A DNA stretch of 51,901 nucleotides. Origin: Candidatus Coprenecus pullicola. GTDB taxonomy: Bacteria; Bacteroidota; Bacteroidia; Bacteroidales; UBA932. The position numbers and the translations under genes were made by a program. The notes below the pieces were generated by a model that searched no databases, was not told the DNA's origin, and saw nothing but the letters and a program-made list of their open reading frames with translations. The stretch covers positions 1 through 51,901 of the forward strand of contig DVHR01000014.1 in the NCBI GenBank assembly GCA_018711925.1. Direction: 5' to 3'. Every line of letters starts with the position of its first letter. The stretch's first letter is position 1. Of this stretch, positions 18,312-26,030 are shown piece after piece.

Positions 18312-18680
18312 CTATCTACGGTAAAAAACACCTATTTCTACTCCATTTGACATATTCGTAACAGTCATTGTAGAACCACTTACTATTCCATACAAATCAG
18401 CTTTGCCATACGTTTTCGCCGTCATTCGACAACCCCGTCCGTCAAATGTATACTCATACTTAGAAGTCTCGTAATTCTCTCCGTAAAGCAAATATTCAAA
18501 ATCCATCTCAACATCTCCAAAGTGCATGTAAACCTCTATCCCATTTCCTGCATTCTGATACCAGTCTGTACCAGCAAGAGATGAATAGGATGCATCAGAT
18601 TCACATGAAGTTACCGCCAATGAGACATAAACCAGCAGGACAGCCGCTGCTGCTGCAAAAAGTACTTGTTTGATTTTCAT
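18312..18680 (-). CDS. Small lipoprotein of unknown function
   Basis: 122 residues from the ATG at 18678-18680, the start that gives a lipoprotein signal (MKIKQVLFAAAAAVLLVYV, then VTSC). The mature part reads as a small beta-rich domain (IEVYMHFGDVEMDFEYLL, KYEYTFDGRGCRMTA, YGIVSGSTMTVTN), similar in style to lipocalin-like or META-type domains, but I do not recognise a family. A promoter with an exact -7 box lies upstream. It follows another small lipoprotein of similar style, so the pair may be diverged relatives. Confidence 0.75.
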   Translation of the reverse strand: MKIKQVLFAAAAAVLLVYVSLAVTSCESDASYSSLAGTDWYQNAGNGIEVYMHFGDVEMDFEYLLYGENYETSKYEYTFDGRGCRMTAKTYGKADLYGIVSGSTMTVTNMSNGVEIGVFYRR

Positions 18681-18704
18681 TGTATTAGTTTTAAAATTTA
18701 ACTT

Positions 18705-18712
18705 CAAAGATA
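18705..18712 (-). promoter_or_regulatory. -7 box for the small lipoprotein
   Basis: TATCTTTG on the minus strand, exact TAnnTTTG, 24 bases before the ATG. The -33 region is weak. Confidence 0.45.
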
Positions 18713-18725
18713 TAACCTATAAAAG

Positions 18726-19283
18726 CTAACGCACTTTATAATCTATTCTTCCAAGGCCCTGCCTGACAACGTATGAATACCCCTTCTCTTCTCCTGTCAT
18801 CGTGCAAAGCACATAGTCGTCCCCCTCAAATGATATCTGGTTCGCATAATAGCCTGGCTCCCCATCATATCTTAAATAAAGCATATCGTCCACAATTGAA
18901 TAAGTTCCTGCCGGAATCAGATCTCCACTGCTATAATCTTCCTCATAATAAATTCCGTTTCCATCAAATCCTACCACATCCTCCTGACCAACAGGCACGG
19001 TCTCCTCAATGAACTCAGTGAAGTCTTCTCCGTCTGTAGGATCCGTATCTATTATCTGATACGAGAAATATGCAAACCCCCAAATACCGACAATAAGCGT
19101 CTCGTAGTCAGAAGTGGCGGGAATATCAGGAGTTCCGTCATCATTGCCGTTACCGTTGTCCGGGTTCTCGTAGTCATCATAGTATCCATCCGCCACGGAA
19201 CTGCCTTTATCACAGCCAGCCGTCAAAAGAACGACCGCGAAGAACACAGCCGCTGCCTGAAACCGAAAAAATTTTCTTTTCAT
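18726..19283 (-). CDS. Lipoprotein with lipocalin-like beta domain
   Basis: 185 residues from the ATG at 19281-19283, which yields the signal MKRKFFRFQ..LLTAGC. The next 40 residues are an acidic Asp/Gly/Asn-rich linker (DDYENPDNGNGNDDG). The remainder (IVGIWGFAYFSYQI, GTYSIVDDMLYLRYDGEPGY, YVVRQGL) has the start-of-barrel pattern 'GxW' and strand spacing of the lipocalin-like families common in Bacteroidales. Function unknown. The low basic content and acidic linker fit surface display, which is inference. Confidence 0.75.
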   Translation of the reverse strand: MKRKFFRFQAAAVFFAVVLLTAGCDKGSSVADGYYDDYENPDNGNGNDDGTPDIPATSDYETLIVGIWGFAYFSYQIIDTDPTDGEDFTEFIEETVPVGQEDVVGFDGNGIYYEEDYSSGDLIPAGTYSIVDDMLYLRYDGEPGYYANQISFEGDDYVLCTMTGEEKGYSYVVRQGLGRIDYKVR

Positions 19284-19304
19284 ATTAATGTTGAATTTTG
19301 GCGA

Positions 19305-19312
19305 CAAATTTA
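19305..19312 (-). promoter_or_regulatory. -7 box for the lipocalin-like lipoprotein
   Basis: TAAATTTG on the minus strand, exact TAnnTTTG, 21 bases before the ATG at 19283. Confidence 0.45.
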
Positions 19313-19357
19313 GGCTGCTTGGGATGATTTTAATGAAAAATGCCGATACTCAAATGG

Positions 19358-19597
19358 CTACACATCTGTATCCAAATTGGCGACAGATGTTCTTTCCTGC
19401 CTCTGTCTGGAGTATAGTGCGAAAAAATCTACCTGAAGAATATCCGAGATTCGAATCAGAAGCTTGATGTCGATGTTGTCTTTCTTGAAGATCTTGTAGA
19501 CGTTGGGACGGGTGCAGCAGAGACGGTCGGCGAACCACGTGACTGTCCGGCCCTGTTCCTTTAACGTCTGCTCTATCAACTGTCCTATGTGTATCAT
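19358..19597 (-). CDS. Short XRE-type helix-turn-helix regulator
   Basis: 79 residues. Residues 5-62 form a five-helix XRE domain: IGQLIEQTLKEQGRTVTWFA, then DRLCCTRPNVYKIFKK as the turn and recognition helix, and RISDILQVDFFALYS closing the domain. The tail is basic and unstructured. It should be a DNA-binding regulator or a small antirepressor-like protein. There is no partner gene: the next minus-strand gene starts 75 bases on and is a lipoprotein. Upstream lies a 560-base GC-rich stretch without genes that may be its leader. I recall short HTH genes of this kind, with conserved upstream sequence, in other Bacteroidales. Confidence 0.82.
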   Translation of the reverse strand: MIHIGQLIEQTLKEQGRTVTWFADRLCCTRPNVYKIFKKDNIDIKLLIRISDILQVDFFALYSRQRQERTSVANLDTDV

Positions 19598-20157
19598 CTG
19601 TACGAAAAAGCGTGGGAATCATACTTTTGCTCATTCTGACTCTCAGGCCTTCGCATGCCCACTCAAGAGAACGAGCAACGCAGAAAGCCCACGCCGATAT
19701 GTACATCATTGATAACATATACACATCACGCAGACGTTACGTTGCCGCCGCCTTCTCTTGAGTCAAAGTTGCGAAGTTTGAGAATCAGAAGGATGCATCA
19801 CATTAACGTCAACATATCTCTTCCCGCCAACCCCGTACAAGGGCCTTCTGCGGAAGAGCGTACAAAGATAACCATTCTTCCACGAAATACAACCCCGAAA
19901 TCCGAAAGAATCAAGGGTCCCGCAGGCAACTATGGACAGCTTCCCTTCGCCGGGTCTTCTGACAGCAACCCGCACTCACGACCATTAAGTGCCAAAGTTT
20001 GCAATTAAAGGCATTGCATTCCGAACATTTGAGCAGGTCCTCTGTCCGGCCCATAAACAATAACTGCCGTCCCAGGGACGGGACATCCGAGAATTGCGCA
20101 ATGATTTATAAACATCTCACAATCCAGCACTTACAAAGGGGAGATGCATTTTCCGAA
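19598..20157. other. Gene-free stretch upstream of the XRE gene
   Basis: No protein gene is supported. Frames are open on both strands in parts (for example minus 19763-19975) with unremarkable composition and no start signals, which is what a conserved structured leader would look like. I recall similar sequence upstream of short HTH genes in other Bacteroidales, but cannot verify it. The bases before 20158 hold nothing else I can name. Confidence 0.4.
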
Positions 20158-20204
20158 AAAGCGGAGCGTCACCTCTTCCACGACAAAAGGGCACCGATTG
20201 GTAC
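20158..20204 (+). repeat. 47-bp direct repeat, copy 1
   Basis: Identical to 20274-20320. It contains GTCACCTCTTCC and GACAAAAGGGCACC, an inverted copy of the tRNA-Pro(CGG) 3' end and the start of its terminator. The 69 bases between the copies hold a G/C hairpin (CCCTTCCCATTGGGGAGGG). Confidence 0.9.
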
Positions 20205-20273
20205 ACCTTGGACGGGAACCGGAGCGGAGCGACAGAGCCCTTCCCATTGGGGAGGGTCTGGGTGGGGGTCATG

Positions 20274-20320
20274 AAAGCGGAGCGTCACCTCTTCCACGAC
20301 AAAAGGGCACCGATTGGTAC
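20274..20320 (+). repeat. 47-bp direct repeat, copy 2
   Basis: Identical to 20158-20204. Its right end forms the left arm of the terminator hairpin next to tRNA-Pro(CGG), making a near-perfect inverted repeat with the tRNA's T-arm and acceptor strand. Confidence 0.9.
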
Positions 20321-20330
20321 CCTTTTGTCG
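20297..20330 (-). terminator. Terminator of tRNA-Pro(CGG)
   Basis: Minus-strand hairpin CGACAAAAGGG ... CCCTTTTGTCG with an inner GGTACC/GGTGCC stem and AATC loop. A- and T-rich flanks make it possibly bidirectional. It begins at the last bases of the tRNA. Confidence 0.7.
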
Positions 20331-20401
20331 GGAAGAGGTGACTCGAACACCCGACCTCTGCGTCCCGAACGCAGCGCGCTAGCCAACTGCGCCACTTCCC
20401 G
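20328..20401 (-). tRNA. tRNA-Pro (anticodon CGG)
   Basis: 74 bases on the minus strand. The acceptor stem is CGGGAAG with CTTCCCG plus discriminator A; the C1-G72 pair and A73 are bacterial tRNA-Pro identity features. The D-arm is GGCGCAGTTGGCTAGCGC and the anticodon stem-loop is CTGCG-TTCGGGA-CGCAG, giving anticodon CGG (codon CCG). The T-loop is GTTCGAGTC. CCA is not encoded. Its 3' end is duplicated in inverted orientation nearby. Confidence 0.95.
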
Positions 20402-20421
20402 AAAGCAATTATGTATCTCAC

Positions 20422-20453
20422 AAAAAGAGGTCTCCGGTTTCGGGAGACCCCTT
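20422..20453 (-). terminator. Terminator after tRNA-Pro(AGG)
   Basis: Minus-strand stem GGTCTCC / GGAGACC with loop CGAAACC, followed by TCTTTTT. It lies 3 bases after the tRNA 3' end. Confidence 0.85.
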
Positions 20454-20456
20454 TCG

Positions 20457-20530
20457 TCGGGATGAGACGACTCGAACGTCCGACCCCCACGTCCCTAACG
20501 TGGTGCGCTAACCAACTGCGCCACATCCCG
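20457..20530 (-). tRNA. tRNA-Pro (anticodon AGG)
   Basis: 74 bases on the minus strand, CGGGATG ... CATCCCG with discriminator A, so C1-G72 and A73 as in tRNA-Pro. The anticodon arm is CCACG-TTAGGGA-CGTGG, placing A at position 34 and giving AGG (codon CCU). The D- and T-arms are normal. A34 would be expected to become inosine and is rare in bacteria outside tRNA-Arg(ACG). It is separated from tRNA-Pro(CGG) by a terminator, so the two have separate transcripts or processing. Confidence 0.93.
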
Positions 20531-20620
20531 AATCGGACCGCAAAGATAGCAATATTTTCGTATCACCAAACTTTTTTCACTAAATATTCCTATCCGCTCA
20601 ACACGCTCCATCAATCCATC

Positions 20621-20801
20621 GGACACCTGTCCTTTGTCTCAATCCGGCAACATGCTGTATTTCAAACTATTATCCAACCCACAAGAAGGATAGGAGCCGG
20701 CATAAATGCCAAAATCATTCAAATACAGCGGCACCTATCCTTAGTCCATTTTAGCAATAGCCTAATTTACAGTCCATTGCTTAAAGCCACTTAAGGATAG
20801 G
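20621..20801 (+). repeat. Dispersed structured repeat, copy A
   Basis: By hand alignment 84 of 134 bases (20621-20754) match 50994-51127 without gaps, and similarity continues to 20801 with a one-base shift. Both begin GGACACCT.TCCT and share CCTATCCT.AG and CATTTTAG. A stem of 20686-20699 with 20729-20742 (AAGGATAGG paired with CCTATCCTT, extended by GCCG/CGGC) is present here and partly kept in copy B. Confidence 0.7.
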
Positions 20802-21061
20802 TATAGGCCGCAACGGAAAATATCCGAAACCAGCGGCAAAACGGGCCACTTTCCCAGAGAAAGAAGAATTAAAACGGGGAGAAACAGGACGAATCTGAAA
20901 CTGAGATGTGGAAAGACGAAGTAAAGGAACAAAACGCATGGGAATGCGGACAGGACAGAAGGCCGGAAGAAGGTACAGCGGGAAAATGGTACAGGTACTG
21001 CGGGATGAAAGACTTACGGGGAAGTAGACACAAAGCTGTCGGCAAGGCACATACGGGCAAG

Positions 21062-21107
21062 AAAAGACCGGGCGGAGGGAGACATGCCCATTCCCCGTCC
21101 GGTCTTC
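21062..21107 (-). terminator. Terminator of the nfn-etf-S46 operon
   Basis: Minus-strand hairpin with outer stem AAGACCGG / CCGGTCTT and inner GGGG/CCCTCC pairing, then TTTTCTTG. It lies about 80 bases after the S46 peptidase stop. Confidence 0.7.
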
Positions 21108-21188
21108 ATTATGTACGACATATCACTGTAAGGTGTAAATCAGACCCGCACACAGTCCTGTTACACTACCTGTTGCTGATATACTGGG

Positions 21189-23288
21189 TTATTCGGTCTC
21201 GATAGTCATCTCGTCGATGAGGTGTGAGGCGCCGCCAATCTTGTCAATGACAAAAAGGGCATAGCGGATATCGAGGCTGATGTTCCGGCAGAAGTCCGGG
21301 TCAAACTCAATGTCGCTCATGGTGCCCTCCCACACTCGGTCGAAGTTGATGCCGATCAGGCGGCCCTTGCCGTCTATGACCGGACTGCCGGAGTTGCCTC
21401 CGGAAGTGTGGTTAGTGGCGATGAAGCAGACAGGTACGGAGCCGTCGCTGCCCCAGCGGCCATAATCGCCAGCTGCCACTATGTCGCGGAATCTCTGCGG
21501 TATATTGTAATCGAATATTTCCGGATTGTCCTTCTCCATGATGCCGTCTATGGTCGAGAACGGCAGATAATCCACTCCGTCTGCCGGAGAATAGCCCTTG
21601 ATGTGGCCGTAGGCTACACGTAATGTCAGATTGGCATCCGGATAAAAGGCCTTGTCCGGCTCAAACTCCATCTGACCGCGCATATAGTCCCTGTAAAGCA
21701 GAGTGATCTCACCACCGAGCCTGTCCACATGGGGATAAATCTCGGCCTCCGCCCACGAGGAGAACTTACGGCTGAACTCCACTGCGGGGTCATCCTTTAG
21801 GACGGAGATGTCCGCAACGCCCATCGCGGACACGAATTCCCGGTCGGTAAAGGTAGAATGGGCAAACATGTAATCAGCCCATGCCTCCACGCTGCCGTAT
21901 GCGGCAAGAGTGCTGTCGAAATACTCCGGTCTGAAATTCTCGGGGACATGCTCCCTGTAGTAATTCATCACCGCTATGAATGAGGCCTTGTCCAAAGGCA
22001 GGTAATAGTCCTTGTAGAAAGCCTCCACAGTAGCCCTGAGAAGCGAGTCCGAGCCGCCGTCCTCGGCTATCCTCATCACCTTTGAGGCAAAATTCGTAAG
22101 CTCGACTGTCCTCGGAGCCTCATAATAATACTCAAGGGCGCACATATAAGGCACATATAATCCGTAAAGCGAATCCAGGGCCGGGATGATGCCCTCGTAT
22201 TCCGTACCCTTCGCCCATTCCATGAAGCGGGCCTCGTAAGCACGCTTGCGGTCTACCGTCCCGAGACGGTTGATGCCGCGCATCTCACCCTGCCACTTCT
22301 TCCAGGCGTTGGCGACACTCGCGTTTTTGGACGAATACTGTATGCGGACAGCCTGGTCAGCGTCCATATACCGTTTCTGAATGTCCAGGCGCATGGTGCG
22401 TAGGGCTATCTTGAACGGATTGGATACTTCCGACACATAACGGACTCCTTCGGACATGATATACTCGCGTGTACTGCCAGGAAATCCGTAGACAAAAGTG
22501 AAATCTCCCTCCTCAATACCGCCGGCAGCGATGTGGAAATAACGCCTGGGCTTATAAGGCACGTTGTCCTCCGAGTAGGGAGCCGGATTGTTGTCCTTGC
22601 CGGCGTAGATACGGAAAATGGAAAAGTCTCCGGTATGACGCGGCCACATCCAGTTGTCGGTATCGCCGCCGAACTTGCCTATGGACGAGGGAGGAGCTCC
22701 AACCAGACGCACGTCTGAATACTCCCGGTAGACGAACATGTAGTACTTGTTGCCATAGTACAGGGACTCCACTGAGGCCCTGAGTCCGTTGCCTGGCGCA
22801 GTCGCCTTTTCTATCAACCGGTCGGCATTGGCATCAATCAGAGCCGTCCGCTCCTCCTCAGTCATTCCTGCCTCATAACCGTCCAGCACCTGCTCTGTCA
22901 CGTCTTCCATATACTCCAGGAAACTGACGGTCAGGCCCGGATTGGGAAGTTCCTCTTCCCGGGTCATGGCCCAGAAGCCGTCGCGGAGATAGTCATGCTC
23001 CACCGAGCTGTGCTGCTGTATCTGGGCATAGCCGCAGTGATGGTTGGTAATAAGCAGTCCCTCCGGGGAAATAAGCTCTCCGGTACAGCCTCTGCCGAAA
23101 AGCACCACGGCATCCTTAAGGGAAGCCTGATTAATGCTGTAAATATCCTCGGCCGAAAGCTCGAAGCCCTTGGCCTGCATGTCCTCTATCCTCTCGGAGA
23201 TGAGGGACGGAAGCCACATTCCCTCATCCGCGACAGCCGTACCGCTGATGAGGGAAAGCGCAAATATCAGAATATGTCTTCTGCTCAT
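21189..23288 (-). CDS. S46 family dipeptidyl-peptidase, probably Asp/Glu-specific (DPP11 type)
   Basis: 699 residues, the full S46 length, with a signal peptide (LSLISGTAVADEG). The chymotrypsin-like triad is visible: His84 in TNHHCG, Asp in RHTGDFS (about 221) and Ser633 in GGNSGSP. Arg651 in NFDRVWEG lies 18 residues after the Ser, the same spacing as Ser655-Arg673 of Porphyromonas gingivalis DPP11, where Arg selects acidic P1 residues; DPP7 has Gly there. I therefore infer periplasmic removal of dipeptides with P1 Asp/Glu. It is the last gene of the nfn-etf-acyl-CoA dehydrogenase run, 9 bases after its neighbour and followed by a terminator. Confidence 0.93.
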   Translation of the reverse strand: MSRRHILIFALSLISGTAVADEGMWLPSLISERIEDMQAKGFELSAEDIYSINQASLKDAVVLFGRGCTGELISPEGLLITNHHCGYAQIQQHSSVEHDYLRDGFWAMTREEELPNPGLTVSFLEYMEDVTEQVLDGYEAGMTEEERTALIDANADRLIEKATAPGNGLRASVESLYYGNKYYMFVYREYSDVRLVGAPPSSIGKFGGDTDNWMWPRHTGDFSIFRIYAGKDNNPAPYSEDNVPYKPRRYFHIAAGGIEEGDFTFVYGFPGSTREYIMSEGVRYVSEVSNPFKIALRTMRLDIQKRYMDADQAVRIQYSSKNASVANAWKKWQGEMRGINRLGTVDRKRAYEARFMEWAKGTEYEGIIPALDSLYGLYVPYMCALEYYYEAPRTVELTNFASKVMRIAEDGGSDSLLRATVEAFYKDYYLPLDKASFIAVMNYYREHVPENFRPEYFDSTLAAYGSVEAWADYMFAHSTFTDREFVSAMGVADISVLKDDPAVEFSRKFSSWAEAEIYPHVDRLGGEITLLYRDYMRGQMEFEPDKAFYPDANLTLRVAYGHIKGYSPADGVDYLPFSTIDGIMEKDNPEIFDYNIPQRFRDIVAAGDYGRWGSDGSVPVCFIATNHTSGGNSGSPVIDGKGRLIGINFDRVWEGTMSDIEFDPDFCRNISLDIRYALFVIDKIGGASHLIDEMTIETE

Positions 23289-23297
23289 ATCATCCTG

Positions 23298-24995
23298 TTA
23301 CTGAAAGTCAGCCATGTCATCCTCGGTGAAGCCGGCGATATAGTCATACCTCTCCTGGTTCCAGGCCCTGGCCTTGCCGATAAAGACGCGGGCCGACTTG
23401 GTAAAGTCGGAGCATCTCTGAGCGTCCAACACAAGCAGCCATCCCATGATGATATGACCGGCCATCTCCACCAGACGGCGGGCATGGAAATCCACATAAC
23501 TGGTGTCATGTCCGTGAACGAGAGCGCAGGCCTGCTCATACTGGGCAGCCATATCCACAAGTGTCTTTCTGAGAGTAGCAAACTCAGGAGCGGTCTCCTC
23601 GGCCTCGTACTCACGGATCTTGGCCAGATATGCGCCGGTGGTCACATAGCGGATGGCGGCCACGGTCTGCAGCTGGGACGTACCCTCATATATAGTGGTG
23701 ATCCTGGCGTCGCGGTAGATACGCTCCACGGGATACTCCTTCATGTAACCGGATCCGCCGTGAATCTGTATTGCATCGTAGGCATTCTGGTTACAGTACT
23801 CGCTGGACATCATCTTCAGCACGGGAGTGAACATATCGGCGTAGCGCTGATACTTCTTCATCTCCTGACGCTCTTCCGGTGTCAGCTTACGGGTCTCTGT
23901 GATGAAGCCGTAAGACTTGTATATATCCACGAAACGTGTGGTCTCGTACAGAATGGCGCGGGAAGCCTGGAGCTTGGCCTTCATCACGGCCAGCATCTCG
24001 TACACAGCCGGGAACTCTATGATTGCCTTGCCGAACTGACGGCGCTCGCAGGCGTACTTGTAAGCCTCACGATAAGCAGCCTCGGATATACCTGTAGACT
24101 GCGCACCCACTCCGAGACGGGCCCCGTTCATCAGGGACATCACGTACTTGATCAATCCCATGCGGCGTTCGCCTATGAGCTTGGCAGGAGCGTTCTTGAA
24201 CACCAGCTCACAGGTAGGAGAGCCCTTGATACCGAGCTTGTTCTCAATACGACGGACTGTAACGCCGCCCCATTTCTGGTCGTGCACGAAATACGACAGG
24301 CCGCGGCCGTCGCGGGTACCTTCCTCTGAGCGGGCCAGGACGAGCTTAATCTGGGCATCGCCGTTGGTGATGAATCTCTTCACGCCATTGAGCATCCACA
24401 TGCCCTTCTCCTCATTCCACTCCGCCTTGAGCATTGCTGCCTGAAGATCTGAGCCTGCATCGGGTTCAGTCAAGTCCATAGAACAGGTATCACCCTGGGG
24501 AATCCTGGGCAGGAATTCTGCCTTAATCTCCTCTGATGCGAACTCATGGATAGTCTCGGCACAGTCCTGAAGACCCCATATGTTTGCAAATCCGGCATCG
24601 GCCCTTGAGACCAGTTCCTCAGCCATCACGTAAGGCACGAGAGAAAAGTTAAGTCCACCGTACTGGCGGGGAAGCGACATACCGTACATACCGGCCTGAG
24701 TCAGCACTCTCTGGTTCTCAGCCGTACCGGCAGCGTATGTCACCCGGCCGTTCTCACAGACGGGGCCGTCATGGTCCACCTGCTCGGCATTGGCTGCGAT
24801 GGTGTCGGCGCATATCTCGCCCATGACCTCCATCACCTTGTCGTACGAGTCGATGGCGTCCTCAACGTTGCAGGGAGCATAATCATATACGCCGCTGTCC
24901 TTGAAATCCTGTTCCTTCAGCTCCACAATCTTCCTCATCAACGGATGGGAAAGCTGGAACTTCAAATCACTGTTGTCTGTATAAAAGTTTGCCAT
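23298..24995 (-). CDS. Acyl-CoA dehydrogenase family protein (long form)
   Basis: 565 residues, longer than the 380-residue short-chain enzymes. Acyl-CoA dehydrogenase signatures are MDLTEPDAGSDLQAA (FAD/substrate site), RRQFGKAIIEFPAVYEMLA, AIQIHGGSGYMKEYPVERIY, and Glu437 in IYEGTSQLQ as the expected catalytic base. An extra N-terminal helical segment (to about 80) and a C-terminal helical extension account for the length. It exchanges electrons with the EtfAB encoded immediately upstream (gap 2 bases). Substrate length cannot be read from sequence; short-chain or branched acyl-CoA are equally possible. No thiolase, crotonase or hydroxyacyl-CoA dehydrogenase genes are nearby. Confidence 0.93.
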   Translation of the reverse strand: MANFYTDNSDLKFQLSHPLMRKIVELKEQDFKDSGVYDYAPCNVEDAIDSYDKVMEVMGEICADTIAANAEQVDHDGPVCENGRVTYAAGTAENQRVLTQAGMYGMSLPRQYGGLNFSLVPYVMAEELVSRADAGFANIWGLQDCAETIHEFASEEIKAEFLPRIPQGDTCSMDLTEPDAGSDLQAAMLKAEWNEEKGMWMLNGVKRFITNGDAQIKLVLARSEEGTRDGRGLSYFVHDQKWGGVTVRRIENKLGIKGSPTCELVFKNAPAKLIGERRMGLIKYVMSLMNGARLGVGAQSTGISEAAYREAYKYACERRQFGKAIIEFPAVYEMLAVMKAKLQASRAILYETTRFVDIYKSYGFITETRKLTPEERQEMKKYQRYADMFTPVLKMMSSEYCNQNAYDAIQIHGGSGYMKEYPVERIYRDARITTIYEGTSQLQTVAAIRYVTTGAYLAKIREYEAEETAPEFATLRKTLVDMAAQYEQACALVHGHDTSYVDFHARRLVEMAGHIIMGWLLVLDAQRCSDFTKSARVFIGKARAWNQERYDYIAGFTEDDMADFQ

Positions 24996-24997
24996 GA

Positions 24998-26011
24998 CTA
25001 TTTGCTGTTTTGTTTGTAGAACTTGATGAGTTTGGGAATCACCACATTGAGGTCTCCCACTATGGCATAGTCAGCTATCTTGTGGATAGGAGCCTCAGGG
25101 TCGCTGTTGATGGAGATAATCATAGATGACTGGTCCATACCGGCGGTATGCTGTATCTGTCCGGATATACCGCATGAGATGAACAGTTTGGGACGTACTG
25201 TAACTCCGGTCTGGCCGATCTGGCGGGCATGGTCCGCAAAGCCTGCGTCCACAGCGGCACGGGATGCTCCCACCTCTCCGCCAAGAGTCCTGGCCAGTTC
25301 GAATATCAGGTCGAAATTCTCCTTGCTGCCTACTCCGAATCCTCCGGCCACGATAATCTGGGCGCCCTTGATGTCTATCTTTTTTTCCTCTATCTCGCGG
25401 GCCACAATCTCCACTGTAAGATCGCTGTCCTTCAGGATAGAATTGACGTCTATCTCAGAGATGCGTCCTGCCACGGGAGCGGCCAGAGGAGCCTTCTTCA
25501 TCACACCCTCACGGACAGTGGCCATCTGAGGCCTGTGCTCGGGATTGACGATAGTGGCTATGATGTTGCCTCCGAATGCAGGGCGGATCTGGTACAGAAG
25601 GTTGTGGTACTGCTTCTCCTTGTCCTGATGATCACCGATTTCCAGTGCGGTGCAGTCTGCGGTCAGACCGCTGTGCAGGGCACTTGACACCCTGGGTGCA
25701 AGGTCACGGCCCACGGAAGTGGCTCCGAAAAGGGCTATCTGGGGTTTCTCTCTGCGGAAAAGGTCAATGATGATGGCGGCATAAGGCAATGTACGGAAAT
25801 ACTCCAGTCTCGGGTCTTCCGCCAGATGCACGGTCTTTGCGCCGTAAGCATAAAGTTCATCAGCCAGCCCCCTGACATTGTACCCGATAAGAAGGGCCTC
25901 CACATCACAGGAAAGCACTGCCGCAAGGTCGCGGGCCTTGGTCAACAGTTCGAGACTCACGTCACAGAGATGTCCTCCGTCTGTCTCGCAATATACTATA
26001 ATGTTGTTCAT
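24998..26011 (-). CDS. etfA: Electron transfer flavoprotein subunit alpha
   Basis: 337 residues. The C-terminal FAD-binding domain is clear: VAGGFGVGSKENF, EVGASRAAVDAGFADHARQI, GQTGVTVRPKLFISCGISG, IQHTAGM and DLNVVIPKLI. The N-terminal part resembles the ETF domain shared with the beta subunit. It forms a heterodimer with EtfB that carries electrons between the acyl-CoA dehydrogenase and another donor or acceptor. The start follows the etfB stop by 19 bases. Length and motifs are normal. Confidence 0.96.
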   Translation of the reverse strand: MNNIIVYCETDGGHLCDVSLELLTKARDLAAVLSCDVEALLIGYNVRGLADELYAYGAKTVHLAEDPRLEYFRTLPYAAIIIDLFRREKPQIALFGATSVGRDLAPRVSSALHSGLTADCTALEIGDHQDKEKQYHNLLYQIRPAFGGNIIATIVNPEHRPQMATVREGVMKKAPLAAPVAGRISEIDVNSILKDSDLTVEIVAREIEEKKIDIKGAQIIVAGGFGVGSKENFDLIFELARTLGGEVGASRAAVDAGFADHARQIGQTGVTVRPKLFISCGISGQIQHTAGMDQSSMIISINSDPEAPIHKIADYAIVGDLNVVIPKLIKFYKQNSK

Positions 26012-26030
26012 GTTCCTTCGTTTTAACAGA

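Larger units (their letters stand above)
20531..21188. other. Gene-free stretch between the tRNA-Pro genes and the S46 peptidase
   Basis: No protein gene is supported; a 99-codon plus-strand frame at 20906 has no family features and overlaps the terminator. It holds repeat copy A (20621-20801) and the S46 terminator (21062-21107). The piece between about 20810 and 21060 is purine-rich on plus and shows nothing I can name. Confidence 0.6.

Noticed and set aside
20158..20401. Classical attL/attR pair of an integrated element at tRNA-Pro
   Set aside because: The duplicated tRNA-end sequence is inverted relative to the tRNA, the copies are 69 bases apart, and no integrase is present.
20906..21205. 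99-codon frame between the tRNAs and the S46 gene
   Set aside because: No signal, no domain, no promoter; overlaps a terminator and the S46 stop.
22995..24329. 444-codon frame on the plus strand across S46 and the acyl-CoA dehydrogenase
   Set aside because: Antisense to two clear enzymes, with no domain pattern of its own.
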